Notes under the pieces: generated by a model | What the model saw: the letters and a program-made list of their open reading frames with translations, nothing else | What the model was told of the DNA's origin: nothing | Database searches by the model: none | Program-made: the position numbers and the translations under genes | From: Microcaldota archaeon | GTDB lineage: Archaea; Micrarchaeota; Micrarchaeia; Micrarchaeales; CABMGC01 | Length of the DNA stretch: 58,151 nucleotides | Direction of reading: 5' to 3' | Assembly (NCBI GenBank): GCA_027449585.1 | Contig: DAIDLJ010000002.1 | Coordinates: 1 to 58,151, forward strand | Shown here: piece after piece, positions 16,872 to 26,575 of the stretch | Position numbering within the stretch: position 1 is the first letter of the stretch | Layout: every line of letters starts with the position of its first letter

Positions 16872-17115
16872 AGTATCCTATTGGTAGAACTGTTATAAAA
16901 TAGCGACAGTTAATCTCGCCCGGATCTACATTTACTTCAGGTAGGAAGGCTGAGTTTGCAACAAACCAAGTTTCTAATAAGTGGTGTTGCCTTGGATGCT
17001 TACCAGCCCAACTTCTACATATGGTTGGGTTGTCTTTGAATGCAGCATTATTGCTACTTGGCTGAAGAGGCTGAAGAGGGGCTTTTACCACACAGCCCTT
17101 CCTCTTGCAAAAAAC
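16872..17115. other. Intergenic stretch between LSm-like gene and rpoH
   Basis: No supported gene. It contains the LSm promoter at its left end, a hairpin CCCAAC/GTTGGG with an 11-base loop at about 17010-17032, and a tandem GCTGAAGAG pair near 17062-17079. The frame upstream of rpoH is open, but the rpoH TATA box at 17116 lies after it, so it is unlikely to be coding. A small RNA cannot be excluded. Confidence 0.35.
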
Positions 17116-17124
17116 CTTATAAAT
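17116..17124 (+). promoter_or_regulatory. TATA box of the rpo operon
   Basis: CTTATAAAT, preceded by an A-rich stretch, places transcription initiation near 17147 and gives rpoH a leader of about 35 bases. It is the only good promoter seen ahead of the five polymerase genes, so it probably drives all of them. Confidence 0.6.
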
Positions 17125-17181
17125 GTTCATTTTCTAAGGAATATTGGAATTCCCTTTGCTAGTGCTTATTTTGGGTGTTTT

Positions 17182-17412
17182 ATGACCACGAAGAGCGATC
17201 ATGAACTCGTACCGGTGCACGAATTGATGAGCGAGAAAGAGGTCAAAACGCTTCTTGATTCGATGGGCATGACACTCGAAGGCCTTCCAAAGATATTTGA
17301 TACTGATCCGCAGGCAGTGAAGCTTGGTGCGAAGACAGGACAGGTAATAAAGATCTACAGGCGCGAAGGAAAGCGCGAAATCCCATACTACAGAGTTGTA
17401 GTTGAAGGATAA
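17182..17412 (+). CDS. rpoH: RNA polymerase subunit H (Rpo5)
   Basis: RpoH corresponds to the C-terminal domain of eukaryotic RPB5 and sits in the polymerase jaw. The 76 residues run from TTKSDHELVPVHELMSEKE through DPQAVKLGAKTGQVIKIYR to IPYYRVVVEG, the hallmark ending. I start at 17182, because the upstream in-frame codons precede the TATA box and do not resemble the family. It is followed 11 bases later by rpoB''. Confidence 0.95.
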   Translation: MTTKSDHELVPVHELMSEKEVKTLLDSMGMTLEGLPKIFDTDPQAVKLGAKTGQVIKIYRREGKREIPYYRVVVEG

Positions 17413-17423
17413 ATTGTGGTTTA

Positions 17424-18896
17424 ATGAGCAACATATTACTTGAATCTTACTTAGAATCGAATTCCCTAGTCACGCACCAGATAGAGAGCTTCAACAGGTT
17501 GCTAGATTCCGGTATACAGTCAGTAATAAACAGGCAGAATCTCATAGAGCCTAGCGTAGAAGGGTTCGCACTCAAGCTCGGGAAGATTAGGCTTGAGAAG
17601 GCATCGGTAATAGAGGCAGATGGATCTAGAAGGCCGATAATGCCTAACGAGACAAGGCTTAGGAACCTCTCATATTCTGCGCCGATATTCATAGAGGTAG
17701 TGCCGATAATAAGAGGCATAGAGAAGTCCGCTTCCTTCGGTGAGGTCTTTGTCGGCGAGCTACCAATCATGGTTAGGAGCAACCTATGCTACATGAAGAC
17801 GCTCACAAAGCCGCAGATGATAGAGAACGGCGAGGATGCCGAGGACCCTGGGGGCTACTTCATAGTCAAGGGAGTGGAGAGGGTGCTTATAGGCCTTGAG
17901 GACGTTGCAGCAAACAGGATAATCACTACGAGGAAGAAGACAGGGGACAAGATAGCAAGCGTGGTATTCTCAACTGCGCCGGGATTCAGGGCAAGGTGCG
18001 TTGTCACAAGGGCACAGAACGGCATATTCACTGTAGATTTCCCGACGGTTCCAAAGAGCCTAAACTTCATGCTTATACTAAGGGCGCTGGGCCTCAAGCA
18101 GGCGGACATGATGAACTATGCTGGCGACCTTTTGTCATTCAAGAACGACATCATGCTAAACACCGAGGTCGCCGAGAGCAAGGACTTCTCGGTCAACGAG
18201 GCGCTCATAGAGCTCGGAAAGCTCTCAGCTCCGGGCCAGGCGAAGGAATATCAGCAGAAGAGGGCCGAGACGCAGATAGACAATTATCTACTTCCACACA
18301 TAGGGGAGGGAGCGGAGGACCGCTTTGAGAAGGGCAAGTACCTGATACAGATGGCAAGGAAGGCTACGATAATAGGGAACAATCTGGCCAAGGAGGACGA
18401 CAAGGACCACTATGGCAACAAGAGAGTAAAGTACTCTGGCGAGCTCATGGAGGAGCTCTTCGCATACGCATTTAGGTTCTTCACAAAGGAGGTAAAGTAC
18501 CAGATAGAAAGGACGAGCGCAAGAGGAAGAAAGCTCAGCATACAGTCGATAATCAACCCTGACACAATAACTGAAAGGATCGCATATGCCATGGGAACAG
18601 GAACATGGGTTGCGGGGCAGACGGGAGTATCGCAGGTGCTGGATAGGACGAACCTGATAAGCACATATACGCATCTTAGGAGGGTGAAGTCGCCGCTGGC
18701 AAAGAAGCACCCTCACTTCAAGGCAAGGGACGTCCATGGAACCCAGTGGGGAAAGATATGCCCTTCGGAGACTCCTGAAGGACAGGAGGTAGGACTTACC
18801 AAGTATCTTGCAGCAATGGCAAAGATAACGGTAGGCGCAGATGAAGCCTCGACAGAGCAGAGGATAAAGGAGCTCGGGAAGATAGAGAAATTGTGA
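17424..18896 (+). CDS. rpoB2: RNA polymerase subunit B'' (N-terminal half of B)
   Basis: This 490-residue protein is the N-terminal part of the second-largest polymerase subunit (lobe, protrusion, fork start). Recognisable are HQIESFNRLLDSGIQSVI, GYFIVKGVERVLIGLED, and near the end RTNLISTYTHLRRVKSPLA and THWGKICPSETPEG-like TQWGKICPSETPEGQEVGL. B is split in methanogens, halophiles and some other archaea. The break here is at the usual place. GTGG lies just before its ATG. Its stop overlaps the rpoB' ribosome site. Confidence 0.96.
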   Translation: MSNILLESYLESNSLVTHQIESFNRLLDSGIQSVINRQNLIEPSVEGFALKLGKIRLEKASVIEADGSRRPIMPNETRLRNLSYSAPIFIEVVPIIRGIEKSASFGEVFVGELPIMVRSNLCYMKTLTKPQMIENGEDAEDPGGYFIVKGVERVLIGLEDVAANRIITTRKKTGDKIASVVFSTAPGFRARCVVTRAQNGIFTVDFPTVPKSLNFMLILRALGLKQADMMNYAGDLLSFKNDIMLNTEVAESKDFSVNEALIELGKLSAPGQAKEYQQKRAETQIDNYLLPHIGEGAEDRFEKGKYLIQMARKATIIGNNLAKEDDKDHYGNKRVKYSGELMEELFAYAFRFFTKEVKYQIERTSARGRKLSIQSIINPDTITERIAYAMGTGTWVAGQTGVSQVLDRTNLISTYTHLRRVKSPLAKKHPHFKARDVHGTQWGKICPSETPEGQEVGLTKYLAAMAKITVGADEASTEQRIKELGKIEKL

Positions 18897-18901
18897 TGTT
18901 A

Positions 18902-20728
18902 ATGGCAAAGGATATTCCAAAAGCTTACGTATACATAAATGGGAGAGTAGTCGGTACAGTAGCAGAGCCGCTCTCTCTTGTCAACGAGATACGCAGTGGA
19001 AGAAGGAAGGGAATGCTTTCTGGAGAAGTGAATGTCTCATACAATGAGAAGCTGAATTCTGTAAACATAAACACGGACAGGGGAAGAATAAGAAAGCCCT
19101 ATATCATACTTGAGAACGGAAAGCCAAAGCTGACCCCAGAAATAATAGAGAAGCTCAAGAGCAGGGAGATAAACTTCAACTACCTCCTAAGGAACGGGAT
19201 AGTAGAGTACCTTGATGCTGAGGAGGAGGAGAACATGCTTATAGCCCTTAGCGAGAAGGAGATAACTCCAAAGCACACGCACCTTGAGGTAGACATATCG
19301 TCGATATTCGGATTCACGATAAACACCTCACCATATCCTGAGCATAACTCGCTTGCAAGGCACGCGATGCTTGCAAACTTCACAAAGCAGGCGCAGGGAC
19401 TTTACGCTTCAAACTTCAACCAGAGATTCGATTCCAGGGCATACATTCTCTTCTATCCTCAAAAGCCGGTGGTCACAACTGCTGCATACGACACGGTGAA
19501 GATGACAAACCACCCTAGCGGACAGAACTTCGTCGTTGCGCTTTCAACATATTATGGATACAATATGGCAGATGCCATAGTGCTCAATCGCGCTGCGGTA
19601 GACAGGGGACTTGGAAGGAGCATGTTCTACAAGACCTATGTCGACGAGGAGAGGAGATATCCTGGAGGCCAGAGGGACAAGTTCAAGGTGCCTCCACCTA
19701 CTGCGGATGGATACATGGGAGAGCACGTTTATTCAAAGCTCAGCGAGGACGGGATAATAGAGCCGGAGCTGGAAGTGCAGGAGGGTGATGCCCTTATAGG
19801 AAAGGTCGCCCCGCCAAGATTCCTTGAGGAGAACCTGGGCGCAGGAGGGCTCGAGGAGAAGATGAGGGATGATACTGCAGTGCTTAAGACAGGGGAGAAG
19901 GGAGTTGTAGACAGCGTCATATTTACTGAGTCGACAGGTGCGACAAAGATAGTCAAGGTGAGGATCAGGAGCCTGAGGATCCCTGAGAATGGAGACAAGT
20001 TCGCAAGCAGGCACGGACAGAAGGGAGTGGTTGCATTGATAGTACCTCCTGAAGACATGCCGTTCACCGCAGAAGGAGTAGTGCCTGACCTGCTGCTCAA
20101 TCCGCACTCGATACCTACAAGGCTTACTTTCGGACACCTGCTTGAGACCCTGGGAGGGAAAGCTGGAGCAGTCAATGGAGAGATAGTCGACGGAACGGCA
20201 TTTGCAGAGAAGGGCTCGGACAGGATAGAGAGCTACGGAAAGGTGCTCGAGCAGCATGGATTTGACAGGTACGGCAACGAGGTGCTCTATGACGGAATGA
20301 CAGGCATGCCTTTCAGGTCGCAGATATTCAACGGAGTGGTATACTACAACAGGCTCTACCACATGGTCAGCAACAAGATACAGGTCAGGAGCAGAGGAAA
20401 GGTGCAGATACTCACCCACCAGCCTACGGAAGGAAAGGCAAGGCAGGGAGCGCTAAGGTTCGGAGAGATGGAACGTGACGCCCTCATAGGATACGGAGCG
20501 AGCCTTCTTTTGAAGGAGCGTCTGCTCGACCAGAGCGACAAGGCAGTCGTACTGGTATGCAAGGACTGCGGAATGCTCGGATATTACGATCATATAAAGA
20601 AGACGATGATATGCCCTCTGACAAAGGGAAGCAACTTCGTCGAAGTTGAAATAAGCTATGCCTTCAAGGTGCTGCTTGACGAGATCAAGTCGCTGCACAT
20701 AATGACGAGCATAAAGCTTAACGAGTGA
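18902..20728 (+). CDS. rpoB1: RNA polymerase subunit B' (C-terminal half of B)
   Basis: The C-terminal part of subunit B contributes the hybrid-binding domain and clamp anchor. Seen are NHPSGQNFVVALSTYYGYNMADA, GDKFASRHGQKGVV, LLNPHSIPTRLTFGHLLE and RSRGKVQILTHQP. Near the end the zinc site reads CKDCG...ICPLTKG: three cysteines remain, but the fourth ligand (normally H in CPIHG) is absent. I use the ATG at 18902, with TGAT 4 bases upstream. In-frame starts at 18893/18896 exist. It is the third gene of the rpo operon. Confidence 0.96.
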   Translation: MAKDIPKAYVYINGRVVGTVAEPLSLVNEIRSGRRKGMLSGEVNVSYNEKLNSVNINTDRGRIRKPYIILENGKPKLTPEIIEKLKSREINFNYLLRNGIVEYLDAEEEENMLIALSEKEITPKHTHLEVDISSIFGFTINTSPYPEHNSLARHAMLANFTKQAQGLYASNFNQRFDSRAYILFYPQKPVVTTAAYDTVKMTNHPSGQNFVVALSTYYGYNMADAIVLNRAAVDRGLGRSMFYKTYVDEERRYPGGQRDKFKVPPPTADGYMGEHVYSKLSEDGIIEPELEVQEGDALIGKVAPPRFLEENLGAGGLEEKMRDDTAVLKTGEKGVVDSVIFTESTGATKIVKVRIRSLRIPENGDKFASRHGQKGVVALIVPPEDMPFTAEGVVPDLLLNPHSIPTRLTFGHLLETLGGKAGAVNGEIVDGTAFAEKGSDRIESYGKVLEQHGFDRYGNEVLYDGMTGMPFRSQIFNGVVYYNRLYHMVSNKIQVRSRGKVQILTHQPTEGKARQGALRFGEMERDALIGYGASLLLKERLLDQSDKAVVLVCKDCGMLGYYDHIKKTMICPLTKGSNFVEVEISYAFKVLLDEIKSLHIMTSIKLNE

Positions 20729-20733
20729 TGATC

Positions 20734-23298
20734 ATGCAGACAGAGGTAATAGAGAACATAAAATTCGGGATAGTAAGCCCTGATGACGCTAAGAAGATAA
20801 GCGTGGTCAAGCTCACGGTGCCGGACACCTATAACGAGGACGGCTACCCTATAGAGGGAGGGCTGCTCGACCAGAGGATGGGCGTCATAGACCCAGGGCT
20901 GCTCTGCAAGACATGCGGAGCGAGAGCCAAGTCCTGCCCAGGGCACTTTGGAAGAATTGAATTGGTAAGGCCGGTGCTGCACTCCGAGTTCTCAAAGATA
21001 GTGTATATGATACTTCAATCGACGTGTAAGAGCTGCCATAAGCTGCTCCTTAGCGACGAGCACATAGACGAGTACAAGAATGCGCTTGCAAAGCTTGACA
21101 AGGTTGAGGAGGTTGCTACAGAGGCCATTGAAGAGAAGGTGGAGGCCGGATCCCTGCCTATGCTCAAGAGGCTCAAGAACATGAAGAAGTGCGAGAGGTG
21201 CGGCACGCCGAAAGGCAAACTCAAGTTCTCGGCTCCGACATACTTCTACGTTGACGACTACAAACTCAAGCCTGATGAGATAAGGGACCTCCTTGCAGCG
21301 ATAAGCGTCGAGGACCTTGGCGTGCTTGGCGTAGACTCGATTGCAAGCAGGCCGGAGTGGCTCGTTCTGAGCGTGCTTCTTGTGCCTCCAGTAAATGTAA
21401 GGCCTTCAATCACCTTGGAGAGCGGGGAGAGGAGCGAGGACGACCTAACCCACAAGCTTGTGGATATAATGCGTATAAACTTGAGGCTCGAGCAGAACCT
21501 GAATGCAGGCGCGCCTCAGATAATCATAGACGACCTATGGGAGCTTTTGCAGTATCACGTGACCACATACTTCAACAATGAGACGGCAAGCATACCTCCG
21601 GCAAGGCACAGGAGCGGAAGGGCGCTTAAGACGCTCGCTCAGAGGCTCAAGGGCAAGGAGGGGAGATTCAGGTACAACCTGAGCGGAAAGAGGGTCAACT
21701 ACTCCGCAAGAACAGTAATCAGCGTAGACCCTAACATAAATCTGGACGAGGTAGGAGTGCCGCTGGAGATAGCCTCCAAGCTCACGGTGCCTTTCTATGT
21801 GACCATGTGGAACCTGGAGAAGGCCAAGGAGCTGCTGCTTAGGACAGAATACCCGATGATAATAAATGTCATATCCAAGGACGGAAAGAGGAAGAGGGTC
21901 ATAGACCTCAACAGGGAGGAGCTGATAAAGGACCTTCAGCCTGGAGACGTGATGGAGAGGCAGCTGATGGACGGCGACGTAACGCTCTTCAACAGGCAGC
22001 CTTCGCTTCACAGGGTATCGATAATGTCGCACAAGGCAAAGGTTCTGAGCGGAAGGACATTCAGGATGAACTACTGCGTGACGCCGCCTTACAATGCAGA
22101 CTTCGACGGAGACGAGATGAACCTCCACGTGCCGCAGAACCTTGAGGCGCAGGCAGAGGCATCATATCTTATGAGCCCGCAGTACCAGATCTTCTCGCCA
22201 AGGGACGGAGATGCGATAATAACCAACAACGAGGACGGAATAACCGGAATGTACCTGATGACAAAGGAGGACAATTATCTTACAAAGGAGCAGGCAGTGT
22301 ACATGCTCTCGATAGCAAAGGTGTACGAGCTGCCTGCGCCTACAAAGGATGGACTATACCGCGGTAGGGACATCTTCAGCGTTCTTTTGCCTAAGGGGCT
22401 CAACTTCACCGGGAAGTCGACCAAGTCGCCTTTCGTGATAAAGGACGGCAAGCTCGTGAATGGAGTGGTGACAAAGGAGACCTTCGGAAGGGGGGACAAC
22501 AAGCTTCTGGTCAAGATAGGCAAGGACTATGGATACGAGGTGCTAAAGGAGTTCATATTCAAGTCGGCAAAAGTGGCTGACGCATACGTCACATTGATGG
22601 GAGTGACTGTGGGAGTAAAGGAATACACTACGAGCAGCAAGCTCGAAGTGGAGAGGGTGAGGCTGCTGCAGGAGACCTTCGGAAAGATAGAGGCGCTGAT
22701 CTCGCAGTACAAGACGAGGAAGCTTGAGCCGCTCATAGGATACACGCTAAGGCAGTCGCTTGAGAGGATGATAATAGCCGAGCTCAACCTGGTAAGGGAC
22801 AAGGCAGGAGAGACGCTGCTTAGGTACGAGACCTCTGAAGACAATGCCGCAGTTGAGATGACCAGGTCAGGATCTAGGGGAAGCGTGCTTAACATAGAGC
22901 AGATGACGATGTTCCTCGGACAGCAGGCAACCCTGAGCGGAGGAAGGATCAAGAGAGGATACTACACGAACAGAGTGCTTCCGCACATAGAGCCTGGAGA
23001 CGTAAGGCCAGGGGCGAGGGGCTTTGTGGCCACATCATATTATTCAGGTCTTGCACCAACCGACCTCTTCATGCACGCGGTAGGTTCAAGGAGCTCTGAG
23101 GTCTATAAGGCGCTGCTTACGGCAAGGTCCGGTTACCTTTACAGAAGGCTTTCAAATGCCCTGCAGGACTACTGCGTAGACTCTGACTACAGCGTTAGGG
23201 ATGCGAACAACAACCTGATCCAGACGGTCTACGGAGGAGACATGGTAAACCCGATCTTTGTGCAGTTCCAGAAGCTCGAGGCAGATGAGAAAGAGTGA
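20734..23298 (+). CDS. rpoA1: RNA polymerase subunit A' (N-terminal part of A)
   Basis: The largest-subunit N-terminal part holds the catalytic centre: NADFDGDEMNLHVPQ binds the active-site magnesium. Other parts are the clamp zinc site CKTCGARAKSCPGHFGRIEL, a second zinc pair (CKSC and CERC), RFRYNLSGKRVNYSARTVIS and the bridge-helix region. About 854 residues. The ATG at 20734 follows GTGAT by 4 bases. It overlaps the end of rpoB' through its ribosome site. Confidence 0.97.
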   Translation: MQTEVIENIKFGIVSPDDAKKISVVKLTVPDTYNEDGYPIEGGLLDQRMGVIDPGLLCKTCGARAKSCPGHFGRIELVRPVLHSEFSKIVYMILQSTCKSCHKLLLSDEHIDEYKNALAKLDKVEEVATEAIEEKVEAGSLPMLKRLKNMKKCERCGTPKGKLKFSAPTYFYVDDYKLKPDEIRDLLAAISVEDLGVLGVDSIASRPEWLVLSVLLVPPVNVRPSITLESGERSEDDLTHKLVDIMRINLRLEQNLNAGAPQIIIDDLWELLQYHVTTYFNNETASIPPARHRSGRALKTLAQRLKGKEGRFRYNLSGKRVNYSARTVISVDPNINLDEVGVPLEIASKLTVPFYVTMWNLEKAKELLLRTEYPMIINVISKDGKRKRVIDLNREELIKDLQPGDVMERQLMDGDVTLFNRQPSLHRVSIMSHKAKVLSGRTFRMNYCVTPPYNADFDGDEMNLHVPQNLEAQAEASYLMSPQYQIFSPRDGDAIITNNEDGITGMYLMTKEDNYLTKEQAVYMLSIAKVYELPAPTKDGLYRGRDIFSVLLPKGLNFTGKSTKSPFVIKDGKLVNGVVTKETFGRGDNKLLVKIGKDYGYEVLKEFIFKSAKVADAYVTLMGVTVGVKEYTTSSKLEVERVRLLQETFGKIEALISQYKTRKLEPLIGYTLRQSLERMIIAELNLVRDKAGETLLRYETSEDNAAVEMTRSGSRGSVLNIEQMTMFLGQQATLSGGRIKRGYYTNRVLPHIEPGDVRPGARGFVATSYYSGLAPTDLFMHAVGSRSSEVYKALLTARSGYLYRRLSNALQDYCVDSDYSVRDANNNLIQTVYGGDMVNPIFVQFQKLEADEKE

Positions 23299-23303
23299 TA
23301 TTT

Positions 23304-24362
23304 ATGGCAAAAGACAAGGAAGTTTCAAAGTATCTGGTCGAATATGGCGAGCCGGTGGGCATAATAGCCGCCCAGTCGGTAGGAGAGCCTGGAACGCAGA
23401 TGATCCTTAGGTCATTCCACCTTGCAGGTATAGAGTCAACGATATCGACTTCCGGACTGCCAAGGATCATCGAGCTGGTTGACGCTAAGAAGAAGCCATC
23501 CACACCGATAACATACATCTATCTCGATGAGAAGATAGGGAAGAACTTTGACAGGGCAACGGAGGTGCTAAAGAGCATAAACGAGGTAAGGATGGGAAGC
23601 ATAGCAAAGAGGGTTCTTGAGAACTTCACAAAGGGAAAGATAAAGGTCGTGCTCGACAAGCAGGAACTTGAATCGGAAGGCGTAACGATAAGGCATGTGG
23701 CAAGCAAGATAGACAAGGCCCTGAACCTGGACTCTGTGGTCGAAGACAACGGCATAGTAATAAGCATGCACACAAGGAACCTAAAGGAGATACGCGCGGC
23801 AACGATAAACCTGATGAAGATGCTTGTGAGCGGAGTTGACGGCGCAGGAAAGGGGACGATAAGGAGGGATGACAAGACTGGAGAGTTCTACCTGGTATCG
23901 GCAGGAAGCAACATAGAAGGGATAATGCAGGTGGAAGGCGTGGACAAGACAAGGACTACGACCAATGATGTTTTCGCAATCTACAGGCTCTTTGGAATAG
24001 AGGCCGCAAGGAATTCGCTTGCACTTGAGCTCAAGAAGACTCTCAAGGAGCAGAAGATCTCGGTGGATGAAAGGCACCTTAACCTAATCGCAGATGCCAT
24101 GACCGCAAGCGGGACCATAAAGGGAGTCGGAAGGCACGGACTGAGCGGGGAGAAGAAGTCTGTCTTTGCAAGGGCTGCGTACGAAGAGACGCTCAAGCAC
24201 CTGATCCATGCTGCTGCATTCGGCGAGGTGGATTCAATGCGCGGAGTCACCGAGAACATACTCGTTGGAAAGCAGATACCAATAGGCACTGGCGCAGTCA
24301 GGCTCGCGATAAAGAAAGAGGATATGGCAAAGATCAAGCCGCAGTCTTCAAAGAAGGACTAA
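23304..24362 (+). CDS. rpoA2: RNA polymerase subunit A'' (C-terminal part of A)
   Basis: The C-terminal part of the largest subunit supplies the trigger loop and jaw. The trigger-loop region GIIAAQSVGEPGTQMILRSFHLAGI is near the start and EVDSMRGVTENILVGKQIPIGTGAV near the end. About 352 residues, typical for A''. The ATG at 23304 follows GTGAT by 4 bases, inside the stop of rpoA'. It ends the operon. No transcription-elongation genes (nusA, S12) follow, unlike many archaea. Confidence 0.97.
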   Translation: MAKDKEVSKYLVEYGEPVGIIAAQSVGEPGTQMILRSFHLAGIESTISTSGLPRIIELVDAKKKPSTPITYIYLDEKIGKNFDRATEVLKSINEVRMGSIAKRVLENFTKGKIKVVLDKQELESEGVTIRHVASKIDKALNLDSVVEDNGIVISMHTRNLKEIRAATINLMKMLVSGVDGAGKGTIRRDDKTGEFYLVSAGSNIEGIMQVEGVDKTRTTTNDVFAIYRLFGIEAARNSLALELKKTLKEQKISVDERHLNLIADAMTASGTIKGVGRHGLSGEKKSVFARAAYEETLKHLIHAAAFGEVDSMRGVTENILVGKQIPIGTGAVRLAIKKEDMAKIKPQSSKKD

Positions 24363-24401
24363 TGCTTAACTTGCGCTTGTCTTGGACCTGCCTTATCGCA
24401 T

Positions 24402-25736
24402 CTAGGATTTTTGTTTTTGCATGCCAAAGTTTACCTTCTTTATGGCATCCTCAAGTATGTCCATACCCTCCTCGAGGTTCTTCTGATTGATGGTTATAGG
24501 GGGAATTATCCTTAGCGAGGAGAACCCGGTTGGGAGCATGAGCAGGCCGTTGTTGAACGCCTCAACCGTTACATCATCACGCCCCTTAGGCGCCGGATCC
24601 TTTGACTTCTTGTCCTTTACGAACTCTATTGCAATCATCATGCCCAGGCCGCGCACGTCGCCGACTATCTCGTACTTCTCCTTCATCTCTTCGAGCCTGG
24701 CCAGCATATACCTGCCCTTCCTTCTTGCCTGGCCCTCTATTGAGGCCTTGTTCTTCATCACGTACTTGAGCTGCGCATCCGCGGCAGCCACCGCCGCAAG
24801 ATTTCCGCCGAAAGTATTTGAGTGGGCGCCTTCCGGCACGTCGCCCAGTGACTTCTTTACAACCGTGATCCCAATGGGCAGGCCTGCGCCAACGGCCTTG
24901 GCCATCGTATAGATATCGGCCTTCACGCCGAAGTTGTCAAGGGCGAGGAACTTTCCAGCCCTGAAATATCCTGCCTGCACCTCGTCTGAGACGAAGAGCA
25001 TTCCATTGTCCTGTGCTATCTCCTTTATTCCAAGTATAAATTCTTTTGGAGGGACTATATATCCGCCCTCCCCCTGCACAGGCTCTACGAACATTGCAGC
25101 GACCTCCTTGCCAGATACTTCCCTGCCAAGCGCGTACTTCTTTATGTAGTCCACGCACGCCATGCCGCATGATGGATACTCCTTGCCGAATGGGCAACGG
25201 TAGCAGTAGGCGTATGGGGCATGCACCGCCGCTGAGAACGGGCCGAAGTGCTCCCTGTGAGCGACCTTTGAAGCGGTAAGTGAGAGCGAGCCCATGGTCC
25301 TTCCGTGGAATGCGCCGTAGAAGGCCATGACGTACTGCCTCTTTGTGAATATCTTTGCATACTTTATGGCTGCCTCGTTTGCCTCGGTACCTGAGTTTGA
25401 GAAGAAGATCCTGCCAAATCCGTCGGGGAACATCTTGAGAACGTTCTCAGCGAATGTTACTGGCTCTTCTGCATAGTAATCGGTGAATGCGGCGTGAGAC
25501 AATTTGTCTATCTGCCTCTTTGCCGCCTCGCGCGCCTGCTTTGAGGCATTGACCCCGAAGTTGTAGACGCTTATGAAGGATGAGAAGTCGATGAACTTGT
25601 TTCCTGAGACGTCATAGACGAAGTCGCCGTCCCCGTGGGATGCAACGAATGGGACGTCCCCGCGCGTCGTTGTCATTATTACCTTGCTGTCCCTTGCAAT
25701 GATTCTCTTTATCTTATCGGTGTATATGAATTTCAT
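24402..25736 (-). CDS. Class III PLP-dependent aminotransferase
   Basis: This fold-type I enzyme of 444 residues resembles 4-aminobutyrate/ornithine aminotransferases and the archaeal amino-acid racemases derived from them. Motifs: SNSGTEANEAAIKYA (cofactor phosphate), FYGAFHGRTMGSLSLT, EPVQGEGGY, VSDEVQAGYFRAG and the PLP lysine in TMAKAVGAGLPIG. Substrate cannot be decided, and a racemase is as likely as an aminotransferase. GGAG precedes the ATG. It lies beyond the eL14 gene where many archaea have cbf5. Confidence 0.87.
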   Translation of the reverse strand: MKFIYTDKIKRIIARDSKVIMTTTRGDVPFVASHGDGDFVYDVSGNKFIDFSSFISVYNFGVNASKQAREAAKRQIDKLSHAAFTDYYAEEPVTFAENVLKMFPDGFGRIFFSNSGTEANEAAIKYAKIFTKRQYVMAFYGAFHGRTMGSLSLTASKVAHREHFGPFSAAVHAPYAYCYRCPFGKEYPSCGMACVDYIKKYALGREVSGKEVAAMFVEPVQGEGGYIVPPKEFILGIKEIAQDNGMLFVSDEVQAGYFRAGKFLALDNFGVKADIYTMAKAVGAGLPIGITVVKKSLGDVPEGAHSNTFGGNLAAVAAADAQLKYVMKNKASIEGQARRKGRYMLARLEEMKEKYEIVGDVRGLGMMIAIEFVKDKKSKDPAPKGRDDVTVEAFNNGLLMLPTGFSSLRIIPPITINQKNLEEGMDILEDAIKKVNFGMQKQKS

Positions 25737-25802
25737 CCAGCTCCCGCTAAGAATTGGACGTGAAATTAATTAACACTTTCCTTAGGAAGACTAACCAGGA
25801 TA

Positions 25803-26042
25803 TCAGGACTTGAGCTTGGCCTTGTCTATCTCAAGGACCCTTGCGAGCTGGTCCTTGTCCCCCAATGACACCTTCTCTGAGAGGAACTCGAGGTGCTGTA
25901 CGTTGCACTTCCTCTCCTTTGGCCTTACGGAGCTTATTATCCTTACAAAGCTGCCGTCGACCACCTTGGTTATTACTGCCCTGCTACCTGCGTCCCTTCC
26001 AAGCTTCTTTATGCAGACTCTTCCTTCTTCTATTAGTGCCAT
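25803..26042 (-). CDS. rpl14e: Ribosomal protein eL14
   Basis: The 79 residues begin MALIEEGRVCIKKLGRDAGS and contain KCNVQHLEFL, both typical of archaeal eL14, a KOW-like SH3 protein of the large subunit. I chose the ATG at 26042, because family members start with M-A/P-I-x-x-GR. An ATG four codons earlier overlaps the end of cmk. It is the last gene of the adkA cluster. Confidence 0.88.
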   Translation of the reverse strand: MALIEEGRVCIKKLGRDAGSRAVITKVVDGSFVRIISSVRPKERKCNVQHLEFLSEKVSLGDKDQLARVLEIDKAKLKS

Positions 26043-26043
26043 T

Positions 26044-26565
26044 CTATCTACCATTCTTTTTTGTCTTTATTTTAACAAGCGCGATTATGAGGTCAGCTGC
26101 CTGTGATATGCTTACCTTGTCAGTGTTTATATCTATATCGAATACCCTCCTGTTGTCGAGGTCTATTCCGTATATCTTCTTGTACCTACTCCTGTTGGTG
26201 TCGTCCTTCTCTATGACGTACTGCCTTGCATGCCTAAGCGGCTTGCCAAGCTCCTTTATCTTCCTCTTGATACGCGTGTCGAGGCTTGCATGCAGCCAGA
26301 CCTTGACCACTGCGTCCTTTATGAGCCAGGGCCCAAGCCATGTGGTGACTACGCTGTCCTCCATCCTTGCCTCCCTTATTATCTCCTGGTCGAACGACCT
26401 CTCGAACTGGGGTGTTGCATTCTTGGAGAACTTGAGAAGCTCCCTCCCAGCTGGTATGAACTTCTTGTGCGTCATTGAGACGTGCTTTATCTTAAGCTTC
26501 TTTGCAACCATGTCCCCTATGGTGGTCTTTCCTGAACCGGTAAGGCCGGATATAGCTATTATCAT
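26044..26565 (-). CDS. cmk: Cytidylate kinase (archaeal type)
   Basis: Cmk phosphorylates CMP and dCMP with ATP. The 173 residues show the P-loop ISGLTGSGKTTIGDMVA, the substrate segment HVSMTHKKFIPAGRELLKF (family norm is a related FRxLAxE-type segment), SVVTTWLGPWLIKD, RHARQYVIEKDDTNRSRYKKIYGID and DIDINTDKVSI. Short archaeal-type enzyme. It lies between eL34 and eL14, the classic archaeal arrangement, and overlaps the upstream in-frame start of eL14. Confidence 0.93.
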   Translation of the reverse strand: MIIAISGLTGSGKTTIGDMVAKKLKIKHVSMTHKKFIPAGRELLKFSKNATPQFERSFDQEIIREARMEDSVVTTWLGPWLIKDAVVKVWLHASLDTRIKRKIKELGKPLRHARQYVIEKDDTNRSRYKKIYGIDLDNRRVFDIDINTDKVSISQAADLIIALVKIKTKKNGR

Positions 26566-26575
26566 TCCGACAACT

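Noticed and set aside
16981..17181. Upstream in-frame extension of rpoH by about 67 codons
   Set aside because: It includes the rpoH TATA box, bears no resemblance to RpoH, and the 76-residue form is the normal family length.
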